DNA of 64,000 bases from Dipetalonema caudispina (Eukaryota > Nematoda > Chromadorea > Rhabditida > Onchocercidae): NCBI GenBank assembly GCA_013365325.1, contig JABVXV010000007.1, forward strand, positions 620,001 through 684,000, in the 5' to 3' direction. This document shows, piece after piece, positions 28,001 through 38,752 of this stretch; positions within the stretch are counted from its first letter, which is position 1; each line of letters starts with the position of its first letter. Under the pieces are notes generated by a model. It searched no databases, was not told the DNA's origin, and was given only the letters and a program-made list of their open reading frames with translations. Made by a program: the position numbers and the translations under genes.

Positions 28001-29970
28001 TATGCACATAGTTTCATCTCTTGAAAGTTAACTATCTCTGGAAGATCTCACAATTGTATCCTATGGTATTTGTAATTACTTTATAAAATTTGAAATTGTC
28101 AAATTCCGTGAAATTTCAGAGAGTTTCGAACAAGATAGATCATTGGAAATATGAGCATTGCGATATTTCAATGATTTTTTAAATAGTAATAACTTAACAA
28201 TCAATTTCTTCTATCATTTTCGACTGTTTGAAATGTTTCTTGTCAAAGCTTCAGCAAACATTAATATTTCTTTAATGCATTGACAACAAATATATTTCTT
28301 TTCATTACCGTATAATCTAAACAAATCTTTTTTGGACTTTTCAATAAAACTGCTTCTTTTTATCAAAAACCATTGTTAATATCATTTTCCCTAAAATTTC
28401 TCCACCCTTTTTTAATCATATATCTTGTACATAATGCCGCTCCATCGACGAGATCTACGTCATCGCATGTTTCATGTCGCAATGCAATGAATCTGCCATC
28501 CATATCGACAATTTTTTTTTTTCCATTTCGAATAAATTGTCTCTCTTATTAGGATGGATTTATAATGTAATGGACAAAGTTTTACATGTAACATTTACAT
28601 AAGCGCTTTCGGAAAATTCTCCTCCATGTTTTCAAAATATTTGACACTTTTACGAAAAAAAAAAAAAAAAACATAAAAATTTGTTGAATGCATATAAAAT
28701 TCTTAATACTATGTACAAAAATTCCTTCTAAAAATATGTCCCAAAACTACTTTTTTCTTAACACTTCCAAAAATTACTTGCATGTGTTATTTCAAATTTA
28801 TTTTACTGACTTTCATTAAGTTACAAAATGATATTATGCAAGGTATGATACCAAAATAATATCTATATGTATCTGCAAAAAAAAAAAAAAACAACAATGA
28901 TTTAAATAAATTCTTTTTGTCTTCACAAAATTATCATCAATTCAGTGTTAAAGGAAATTTACTGTTATTCTCATACCTGTCCCATATCTTAAGCTTATGG
29001 CAGAGATCAAGTTGCAATAAATTTTATGGCCTTGACGACAAGGTGGAAACTCTTATGCTATTTTTAAAAGTAACTATACAAAAAAGTCTGCTCGCTTATA
29101 ATATGCATGTCATTCTTCATCTTTCAAATCTTTTTTTAACTGATGAAATTTTTGATACTAATTGCTTTGTTAATTTTCTGTGTTTTATCGAACTCTTTTC
29201 CTGTTCTTTTCATCTTTTGCAATAAATGAACCTATCTTGTCGTAGTATCCGTTAACTTTTACTTTCTCAACATAGATTCTGTTGCATATATTTCATTTCA
29301 GGGAGGTGGAAAAAAGGTAATTAATTAATTGACTGATTTAGAGAGTATGGTAAGATAGTGAAACATTGAAATAAATCAAGATTTTGGTAAATCGTAGATG
29401 TCACGAAATATTATAAATATACAATTAATCAGGGCATGAAATCTTCTTCTTCAACTAAAATTTGATTTTCTTTTTTATGACATTCATTTTATTCCTAAAG
29501 CAACTGATGGGTGTGATAACATTTTGAATCTTTCCACGTTTTAAGTTTTTTTCCAAAAATCTTTAATTAGTTATCAAAGGTAAAACAGCTCGAGGATGGC
29601 TCCAAATATTTTTAATTTTAAAAGGGATTTAACAAACTCGTTTTTGAGAAAGAAAAACACATTTTATTACACTTTTTTTCAGCCACACATGTTTTCTTTG
29701 GGATGAATTTGTAATAAAAAATTAAAGATCCATCCCTCTTCAGAATTTTAGTCTTTATCTGAAAGCCTTAGTTTTAGTAAGATTCTGTTTTACAGAATAC
29801 TGCAACATTTTCCGAAACAAGTTTATCCTTATGCATTTAACTTCCTGATAACTCGCCAAAGTGTTTAGGGAACGCGTCGGCTCAAATTTTCGAATTTAAT
29901 TCAATCATTTATAAATAAGTGCACTTGAACTATTTTCTATCACTTGCAATTTCAGATATTCCAATTAAAA
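22061..29970. other. 7.9-kb gene-poor region
   Basis: I found no gene I can name. Open frames are short and AT-driven, and homopolymer runs occur (A-runs near 28655 and 28876, C-runs near 26360-26380). One minus-strand segment at about 27295-27417 looks exon-like (see findings). A nuclear-receptor-like half site TCAAAGGTCA lies near 25829-25838. This stretch may be distal control DNA for the DM gene or the phosphatase gene. Confidence 0.5.
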
Positions 29971-29974
29971 TTTC

Positions 29975-29976
29975 AG
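29975..29976 (+). other. probable spliced-leader acceptor of the acid phosphatase gene
   Basis: ATTAAAATTTCAG ends 27 bases before the ATG at 30004, and a second TTTCAG lies about 20 bases further upstream. Either would serve as a nematode trans-splice acceptor. Confidence 0.45.
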
Positions 29977-30003
29977 AAATTTTAGGGGCTTTTTGTTTGT
30001 AAA

Positions 30004-33000
30004 ATGTCGATGATGGTTACGGATTCAGCAGTACCAAATCATCGAAAGATATCACATGAAGAGGGTGATAACAACGGGGTACTTAGCAGAACTATAAGTA
30101 AATCAAAAGTTTATCCTTTGGAAGAGTCGATTCATTCAGGTCTTAATTCTGGAATTCTAATGTTTCAAATATTGTTATGATTGCTTGTTTCTTATTGAAT
30201 TCAAAAAACCAGCTCTTTTTTGATTTATTCCACATTATTTTTTAATAAATTTTAAAACTGATTCGATCTGATTTAGAAATCTGCAACGATCATGTCAAAG
30301 AAAAAATCTCGCCTGTGGAAATTGAGGAATCAAGAAAAGATCTTACTGTTCCAAAGCAACAAAAATTTTTCTTTAGGCGACATCTTAAAGAAGCCTTTAT
30401 TCTTATCACTACTATCATAACTATAACATTAGTTTTTATTGCACTTGCTGTATACTATATCTCGTCCTATCAACCACCTGAACTTATTTATACTAATCTG
30501 GTCAGTGTATAATGATGTATTAATTAATTAATCTTATGAAAACATTAGATTATTTAAGAATTGGAAATTTACATTGTTAAAGTAATTTAATATGAAGTGC
30601 TTTGTATACTTAATTGTTTGCATACCTTAACAAATTATTGCAGCAAATTGATTGCTCTCTCTAGTATTGTTGGGGTTTTTTAGAATTTCCAAAATGTTTA
30701 AATTATTTTCGATTAAATTTAAAGCAAACATTCAATAGCGACTCATATAGATTCAATCATATCACTGTAACCGAAAAAAAAAGCATTCATGGCACTTCAA
30801 TTATTTATTATAGATTTGGCGACATGGTGATCGAGCACCTGTTCATTATTTTCCGAACTTTACTGAGAAATATATGATTGCCTTTCCACGAGGTATTGGA
30901 AATTTAACAAAAGTAAGCTTTTATCGAAAGACCGTCCAATTCTCCGTAATCATTTTGATTGAAATCATTTTCTTTTTTTGCATTTGTATTAATTTATCTT
31001 CTTAATTGTTACTCGAAAATGTCAGGAAGGTATAAGTTTGAATTTTTCGTTTACAGATAGGTGCCAAACAAGCTAAACAGCTGGGTGTATTGTTACATCG
31101 TCGTTATATTCAACCCAGAAATATCACATCGGAACATGTGCGGTTTAGTTTTTTCTTTCCATCCCTGTTGTCAGCACAACCTGAACTGTATTGAAATACT
31201 GAACGGTTGATGTAATTCACAGCGGTCTTTTCAACCAATCAAAATCCATCAACGATTTAATTATTTACATATTGCGTAATCCCAAAAGATTGCGAGAAAC
31301 TTCTGATAACAATCATTCAATAATCAATAAGAAATCATTCAGTAAGATAGTTTCAACCAATCAAAACATTATTTACAGATTTATATTCGTAGTACAGATG
31401 TTCAACGTACTATCGAAACTGCGCAAAATGTTCTGAAAGGAATGTCTCTCTCTGATTTAAAAATCAACGTTGAATCAACAACCAATATTGATACGGTACT
31501 CTTATGGAAATTAATTTTTTTACGTTATCATTTCTATATTATTACTATCATTCCAGGCTGGTAATCCATTTTTTGATTGTCCTGTCGCAAAGCAGTTTGT
31601 CCTGGATCAGAATGAAGAATATTTTTTGCGAGAAAACTTCAGTGTGAGTTCATGAACAAATTTCAAATTTGAACTATTTATTTTTAAAAAATTGTTGCAT
31701 TATCATTAATCGTCTGAAATATTGCTTCTGTATCAAAAATAAGGTTTGTGATTTTTGAATTTTAAACAATACTTGCTATAAGTTAATGAATTTCAGGAAG
31801 TATATGAATTAATGCAACGAGAGTTAAACTACAACGGTGATGCATATCTTTTATTCGATACTCTCAATTGTCTGGTAATTGAATTTTTCTATTCTTCATG
31901 TGTGTATGTTCTAATCTAGTCTAAAAAATTGATTCTGTAATTTTCACCTCATCCTTTATCACTTATCCTGGTCTGAATCTATTGATTTATCAATACTTCA
32001 ACTTGTACTAAATAGGTAATGGATGATCAACTTTGTGGACTATTGAGAATGCATTACATTTTTAGAGATATTAAGATATATATCACATTTTAATGAGCTA
32101 TGATATTTATTTAATTCTGCAGTGAAACATCAAAAAAATTGCTTTTAGAAAAATGATCAATTAGTGTATTGATTTTGTTATTTCGAAGATCTATCTGGCT
32201 CATAATTCAAATTCTTAATTATTGTACAATTTGAGAATGCTAAAATTTGCAGAAAGCACATGATTTATTGTTGCCGGATTGGTTAAGAAATGAAGAATTA
32301 TATGAAAAATTGAAATTTTTGAGTTGGCGTGGTGTGGAAGCACAGTTTGGTATGGAACCATATAGTAATGAATTGCAGAGGAAGATTCGAGGTATGCATT
32401 GCAATTTGAAATTAAAATTTTCCAATTGAAATTTGAGTACTCTTGCAAATTATATTACATGACCTTTTGCATTATGATTCTGCAAAGGATCGCTATTAAT
32501 AATATGGAAGGTTATTGTTATTTCTCATCATTAAGTAATACCTTCAGGTATAGGTTGTCTTCGATATTAATGAACTTCTTTTTCATCTGCTCATTCTTGT
32601 CTTATTTGAACTTTACAGGAAGTTTCGATATTTTAAAATTAATTTTTAAAGGTGGAAGTTCGCTCCGTGGTATTGTTAGCCGAATCGCCTGTAAAGTAAA
32701 TTATTCAGAGTGGACACCGGTTAATTCTTGTGACGAAAGATTATATGGACTATCAGCTGCAAGTTTTTTTTAGATCATTTTTTGGCATTTCAAGCTTGTG
32801 AGCATAAAAGCCAACTATGTTCAAACTTTATGGGAAAGAAATTTTCTTTTGATATTTTAAAGAAAGCCATTAAATGTTTTATGATGAATTCAAAAAAGTT
32901 TTGAAATTGAAAGCTTGCTTTTCAGCATGATATGACAATTGCTGCACTATTGTCTACATTTAGCGATATAAATTCCATTTTGGGCAAAGTTCCATTAATT

Positions 33001-33939
33001 GGTTTCGGGGCCAATATTGCATTCGAAATTTGGCGAATCGACAATTCATATAAAATGAAAGTTCGTCTTATCCAATTTATAGCAATAAATAGAAACTAAA
33101 AGAAAATGTTTCAAGCACCTCAAGTAATTAAACTGGAGAATTTCTACATGATATTGCTAAGTTCCCATTATTAGGTTTTCTCTTGCAAGTTCAAGATAAA
33201 ATGATAGTATTGTGATTGCATGATTTAAATGGGAAAATTTAATAACTTAATGATGAAATACTGTTAAGGTATTGTATGCAAATCGATGGGATGAGAATCC
33301 ACAAGACATAACCAAATTTGCACCTGGATGTCAAGATTCGGTTAAATTTTGTAATGTTACCAAATTCATTGAGCAATCCAGACTACTCTTTTTTGAAAAT
33401 GTTCAAGAGAAATGCTTGATGGGTTTCCGAAATGTGACTTCACGTATGTCTTTTCAAATATTTGAATTCCTTCATCGCATAGATTCACTATCTTCATTTT
33501 TCTTGCATTTCAACTATTCTGAAAAACATTGTTGTTTGTTTGTTTCTTTTTTCACTAAACGCAAATTTTTATAGATTTTGTTTACTTGTTTTTAATTGGT
33601 TTGGGAAACCATAATAAATTGGTGGAGGGCGGGGACAGGAAGAAAGAATTTGTAAATTTATTTTAAAATGAGTAACAATCTTTTGATTTTTATATTACAT
33701 GAATTTACTGAAATTTGTATGTTGAAAAAACTAAACTCACTATGTTACAAAATAATTGCTTTAGAATTTAAAATTGAAACATACAAAATCTCAGCGTTTA
33801 AGGGAACTTCGAAAAGATTTTGGATTTTTAAAGGGTTTACAAATCATTTTATCAATTTTGTTCTATTCCAGATATTACCAGAAGATCAATCGGACCAAAG
33901 AATACCGATGAAGTAGTTGATCTCATTCAATTGTATTGA
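30004..33939 (+). CDS. type II membrane histidine acid phosphatase
   Basis: Member of the histidine acid phosphatase (lysosomal/prostatic ACP) family, which hydrolyses phosphomonoesters through a phosphohistidine intermediate. Twelve exons join in frame: 30004-30139, 30277-30500, 30814-30912, 31057-31137, 31379-31495, 31557-31643, 31797-31874, 32253-32391, 32652-32758, 32926-33060, 33269-33443, 33872-33939, 481 residues. About 85 cytosolic residues precede one membrane span (FILITTIITITLVFIALAV). The catalytic IWRHGDRAP follows at about residues 121-129. GGSSLRGI and the second catalytic motif LSAHD (His357-Asp358) are present, so the enzyme looks active. The intron after exon 9 uses a GC donor. 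The N-terminal anchor instead of a signal peptide suggests a plasma-membrane or lysosomal ectoenzyme. The paralogue within the nematode acid-phosphatase set is not determined. Confidence 0.92.
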
Positions 33940-35257
33940 AAACGAAAAAAAAAAGCTTCATTCAAGTTTACTTTTTGTTTCATCAACTTCATATTTTGAT
34001 GGTTAACTCAGTTAAATCTTTTACATATGAAATTCTCAAATTGCAAGATAGTTTTCAGTTTTTTCATTCTCTTGTTTAAAGATTCATTCGTACTCAATTT
34101 CGACTTTCTCAGTTTCTCATTTTTGAATTTTGCTGTTGTTTTGTATTGTTATTTTATAAATTATATATGTGTGAACTTTCTCCTTTAATTTTGCTCAGAA
34201 ATTTGAACTTGTTTCCCGTTGCCTTTACTTCATAATTATATTCCAATGAATAATTGTTAAGAAGACATATATATCCATGTTTCTCTAACAGTGAAATTTT
34301 GTTATGCATTTTGATTTTTTTAAAGAGCAACAAGAATATCCTTTGCTCTAGAAATATATGGAATAATTTGTTGTGAATGAAGTGCTAAGCGGTAATGATA
34401 TACCACTTTTTATGAGATAGTGTGTTAAGCTGAAAAAATAGATCATAATTCTTGATGTTATCAATTTGTTAGTATATGGCGTTAATAATCCTTGTAATTC
34501 TATAATTTTAGCTGATGCTTATAAAATCTATTCGCTGACATGAAAAAAAAAAGAATGGTACAGCAAGTAACGAAAACTTAAATCATAAATTCAAATCCCC
34601 CATATGTTCACTGATAATATTATAATCGCTTAAGAAGTCAAAATATCTTATTCCAATATACTGTAATTTATAACTTTAAAATGATTTTTCCTTTTAATTG
34701 GTAATTCACATAACAGGCAAACTACTGCCAAAAAAGGAAAGTGGGAATTTACGCGTCAAATAAATCATTCTTGATAACGTTACTTCTAAACATTGGATGT
34801 CCTGGAATGCTCTAATGATTCAAATCCCGTTGTCCTCTTGTACATATTAATTTAGAAATAAAATTAAGAGACTGAATTCATTCCATAGTAATTGAAAAAG
34901 ATGCAAGTAAAACATTCAAACTAAAAGGTGCAACTTATTTGTATCTGATAGCAATGCAACTCTTCATACATCTATCTCTTTTATTCACACATTTACTACT
35001 ACATTCAATACGAGATATATCTATTTCTTGCTGTGTATACCAAATTCTTCATTACGATACAATTAGTTCGCGTTCTTCACGCTGCAAAATAAATTAATTA
35101 AAACAAATTAAAAGGCTACAAATTTTAAATTTGCAATGAACTTTAAAGAAACCATAAGAAGCAGTCAAGCACACATTATATTGCGTGTATCTTAGGCTAT
35201 CAGAAAGGATTCAAATGTGATTATGACAGCCCTTTGAAGGAACTTTTTGGAGTTGTT

Positions 35258-35289
35258 CTATAGAGTATTCTATTCAAAATACTCTATAG
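35258..35289. repeat. perfect 12-bp hairpin
   Basis: CTATAGAGTATT (35258-35269), an 8-base loop, then AATACTCTATAG (35278-35289). It is a perfect inverted repeat in noncoding DNA of unknown role. Confidence 0.75.
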
Positions 35290-35480
35290 TATTCCTTTCA
35301 GCGGAGAAATCTGTGTGTTTTATCATAAAGCTACCATCCATTGAGAATAATCAATCTTATCAGAAGCTCTCTGTTCTCTTTTAGCAATTACATTTCTGAA
35401 TATACTACCATCCAGTCTATACTTTACATATTTCGCAGACACAGAAGAATAAGTAATTAAACATTATCCAAGGCTGTGTT

Positions 35481-35522
35481 GTTCTTCCGACAGCCGGAAA
35501 AACGGAAGAGATCAAGCTTTAA
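35481..35522 (+). pseudogene. relic copy of the TTR-like gene's last exon
   Basis: Fourteen codons (VLPTAGKTEEIKL plus stop) match codon for codon the last exon of the minus-strand TTR-like gene (VLKTARKTEETKL plus stop, 36047-36088), but on the opposite strand. The AG acceptor that should precede it is gone and no other TTR exon was found upstream, so it is not a working exon. It sits at the start of the left arm of the inverted duplication. Confidence 0.7.
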
Positions 35523-36085
35523 AAAGAGAGAAATTAATGATGAGAAACAAACACTCACAAATTCCTACCCTTCCAAAATCGCTTACTCCTTATCTGTCCT
35601 CATTTTTCCCTCTTTTTCACGTATTCGTTTTAAAAATCTATTTATTGATTGCATCCAGTTATAATATTTAATAATTTCCTTCCAAAAATAAAACAGGACT
35701 CGATGATAAAGAAGACATCAACGAAATAAAAGTCTCAAATCAGTCCCTACTGATTTAAAAACAAAATTGAAGGATTGCTCAAAAAGTAAATTCTTTGTAA
35801 GAGTGCAACCGAAAAATCCATTTTTATCTAGTGAACATAGACTCGAAAAAGATATCCAGAAATTAGTAATATTACTTCTTTATAAGGCCTCCTAATGAAT
35901 AACTTTTGTCTAAGATACAATCGATAAATAGATTTTCAAAACGAATACGCAAAAAAGAGGGAAAGATGAGGATAGATAAGGAATAAGCGATTTTGGAAGA
36001 GAAGTAATTTGTGAGTATTTATTTCTCATAATTAATTTACATCCTTTTAAAGCTTGGTCTCTTCCGTTTTTCTAGCTGTTTTCAA
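35493..36085. repeat. inverted duplication, arms about 160 bp
   Basis: Left arm about 35493-35653 and right arm about 35925-36085 are reverse complements with roughly 85% identity by eye, around a spacer of about 270 bp. Shared blocks include GGAAAAACGGAAGAG, ACTCACAAATT, CCAAAATCGCTTA and GTATTCGTTTT. The right arm contains the live last exon and 3' flank of the TTR-like gene; the left arm contains its relic copy. A transcript running through both arms could fold into a long hairpin. Confidence 0.8.
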
Positions 36086-36950
36086 AACCTAAGAAACAAA
36101 ATTTTTCAAAAAGAAACTTCTATTCCAGTCGCGGTTTTGAAACTGTAATGTCAAAAATAATTGGAAATCAATTTCAAACCTTAAAAAAATTGGAGTGATT
36201 TGAAGAGCTAACAGCAGAGTAAATGAGGAACAAAAAGAAATGAAGAGACTATGAGAATGGATGAAAAGATAAATAGATGAAAAGTTTGACTTACATGAAA
36301 TATCGTTTCCAAATTCAAAGTACCAATATCGAAAACTTTCTTCGGCGTTTTTCCATTAGTAATGTATGACTGTGGTATCTTGAATTTCACCTTTCTTTTG
36401 CCAGGCTAAACAATCTCTAAATTTAAAAACTGAAGCTACAGAACAGATTATTACAAAAGGAAAATTCTATTAACAAACTTACTTCTTCTGCATTCTCTAG
36501 AAATATGGAATTGCAATATTGTAAAAATCATGTTATATACCTTGATTCCATCGTCACAATCGTGGTAAACTTTGAAAACGGGATCAATTGGTGTCAATTC
36601 AACTGTGTCACCTTTAAGCAAAAAATCACCATTTTCATCCGTATAACCCTGATCAAGCAAATCATCTGGATCCGGTCCTAAAATTATACGTAATTTTCGT
36701 GTCATAATCTAGGAATGTTATTAAGGCAAAACATTCGTCAAGTCACATATGTTTTTTGCTATTTTCGTTTGCTTATCTCACAAGAATCTCAAAAACTGAA
36801 GCACATACCACTATCTTCTTCCCAGAGCTTTATGCGTACATTGGAAGCCGGTTTCGAGCCACACATTAATCGACCACGGATTGCAATTGATTGAGTCCGG
36901 AAACATACCACACCAGGCAACAACGCCAACAGCACTATCACCACTTTCAT
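36047..36950 (-). CDS. secreted transthyretin-like (TTL/TTR) protein
   Basis: Nematode transthyretin-like family, small secreted beta-sandwich proteins abundant in parasite secretions; some family members act as bridging or signalling proteins. Four exons (36809-36950, 36541-36677, 36295-36405, 36047-36088) join in frame to 143 residues, a usual length. A signal peptide is clear (MKVVIVLLALLPGVVC). The core follows the family pattern: SIAIRGRLMCGSKPASNVRIKLW, then DPDDLLDQGYTDENGDF and VYHDCDDG, then KFKIPQSYIT and the strand GTLNLE. The C terminus (VLKTARKTEETKL) lacks the usual late Cys and is encoded by a 14-codon exon that takes part in the inverted duplication. Its molecular role cannot be deduced. 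Confidence 0.9.
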
Positions 36951-37586
36951 GAATCTTTAAATACATTTCATCACTCTTATTACAACATGTGATGATATTT
37001 CAAAAGATACGCAAATAATTTCACAATTAATGTTTTGATATCTCCCTGAAATATTTTTCGATAGATAAAAAGTATATCTTAAAAACCTAATTAATCGTTG
37101 TCTACCTTCAGGAATTGTGTACCCATAAATCTATTGTACTTATATGTTCGCCTGTTATAATGAGCTAATAATTAATTGATAACTTGCTCTTTCGACTCAT
37201 TTTAATTGTTATGATTAAATGAATGAAAGAGATCCTAACTAACTAATTAGCAAACAATCGTATTTCTTGGAGAAAGCTAGCTGTCTATGAGTTTGGAACA
37301 TTTGAAGTGATGCGCCATTACAGAACATCATCTCCTGAAATTTGCGCCATACGTTTCTTTTTTCCGACATGTGAACCGGACTGACAGATTATTCCGTGGT
37401 ATGAGACCTTCCATATTACATTCATCTCTTCCCAATCAACTAGCCATTAAATCACGAAATAAAGTATTATTAAATCACATTGAAATTCCAAAAAAGAAAA
37501 AAACAAGCAAAGAGAAGGTCGATGTTGGATAATAGGGGGAAAGATGAGATAAAAGATGAAAATGAAGAGGAAGGGAAAGGAAAAGA

Positions 37587-37622
37587 GGGAGAGAGAGAGA
37601 GAGAGAGGGAGAGAGAAAGAGG
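37587..37622. repeat. GA-rich microsatellite
   Basis: An almost pure GAGAGA stretch with occasional GGGA, embedded in a longer purine-rich tract (about 37540-37625). Minus-strand reading gives a meaningless L/S-rich frame. Confidence 0.85.
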
Positions 37623-38010
37623 AGATAAGCAACAACTATGTGAAGAATTAAAGAATTAACTGCAGCTCAATTCAAAGCTCCACTCTTTCATATCGCTGTT
37701 AATAGATCGCTATTAATCATCGATTGTTTTCAAGATAACATTTCTTCTTTTTTTGATCTTACAAAAAAAAAAAAAAAGATACTAAATTTCTCCAAGTTAA
37801 ATCTTACAAAGAAGTGACGAATAATCTCTGTCATTTTGTTTAAACTCCTTTATTAGGACACGTGGAACATTTCAGTCACCGCCATGGCGTCATACTCTTT
37901 CTTCTCGCCCTTTGGAAATTTAATTTTCACAATGACCCTCCTTCTCTTATCTTCCCGCTAAGATTGTGCTGATGAAGTGAAAAAGGTGAAGAGTATAGTT
38001 TGGTAGTCAA

Positions 38011-38023
38011 AGGTCAAAGGGGA
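38011..38023 (+). promoter_or_regulatory. DR1-like nuclear receptor element
   Basis: AGGTCA, one A, then AGGGGA, preceded by TCAA, matches the direct-repeat-1 pattern bound by HNF4/RXR-type receptors, a family greatly expanded in nematodes. It is about 740 bp upstream of the metallopeptidase ATG. Binding is inference. Confidence 0.35.
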
Positions 38024-38752
38024 TGGGTTAGTTCTTATTATTTGCTATTATTATTATGCAAGCATATATCGGCATAATGGGTATGTTTGTTGCTTACTGA
38101 TGTTCAATTAGTTTTTTCTATTGGAATATGGGTTCAATTCAACATCAATCAGTTCATTTGATTTCTTATCTTCAGTTACATTTTTACTTATTATTTATTT
38201 ATTAACTCAGTACTGTTACTTGTTGTTCGTCTTAGGTAAATATTAGCAAACTGTAAAATGGCGAACTGCTATTTAAATCTGACCCTAAACAGTACATGAG
38301 AGTATTGCCTCGAATAGTATGACACTACTGTCAGTAATCAGGATCAGTATTTAGAAGGTCAAATTGTTTATTTGCGTTATTTGACAATTTGTTCTGCGTA
38401 AAAATTATCGATAGAAAAATTTTGCTGGTAGTGAACAAGTGAGAAGACCGTAGCTCCCAAGTTCTTTACATGTAAGATTTTAGTTATCCAACTTTCTGGA
38501 CGATTCCTTTCGCTATCGGGATAAGCGACTTTGTCCTTATCAATAATGTAAGAAATCCATTTCAGATATAACGTTCATTGTGCAAGCTGGAGGGGAATTT
38601 AAATTTTTATTTCGAATGGCATTTTAAGGTTCTGCTGTTCGATATCATCGTTTGTTTGCAATACTCGTCGTCTACCTAGGCGGCTGGGCATTGATGTGTG
38701 CCATACAGCTGGATAGTAGTACCTTACTTATTTGTGATTTACTGGTTTTGAA

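Larger units (their letters stand above)
33940..36046. other. intergenic region with inverted duplication
   Basis: Noncoding apart from a relic of the neighbouring transthyretin-like gene. It holds a perfect 12-bp hairpin at 35258-35289 and one whole arm plus most of the other of a roughly 160-bp inverted duplication (see separate entries). The 3' UTRs of the phosphatase and TTR-like genes must end here. Confidence 0.6.
36951..38752. other. intergenic region between TTR-like and metallopeptidase genes
   Basis: Divergent promoters are expected here. It contains a (GA)n microsatellite at about 37587-37622, an A-run near 37760, an E-box CACGTG near 37860, and a DR1-like nuclear-receptor site at 38011-38023. 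No coding exon was recognised. A possible trans-splice acceptor for the metallopeptidase lies near 38711 (GTGCCATACAG). Confidence 0.5.

Noticed and set aside
32696..32708. 13-base intron in the acid phosphatase
   Set aside because: It is too short to be spliced; reading through and using the GC donor at 32759 gives the conserved LSAHD motif.
36677..36705. ATG start at 36705 for the TTR-like exon
   Set aside because: The upstream residues are intronic; a cleaner acceptor at 36678-36679 joins in frame to an exon with a signal peptide.
37447..37635. Leu/Ser/Phe-rich minus-strand frame
   Set aside because: It is the translation of the GA microsatellite on the other strand.
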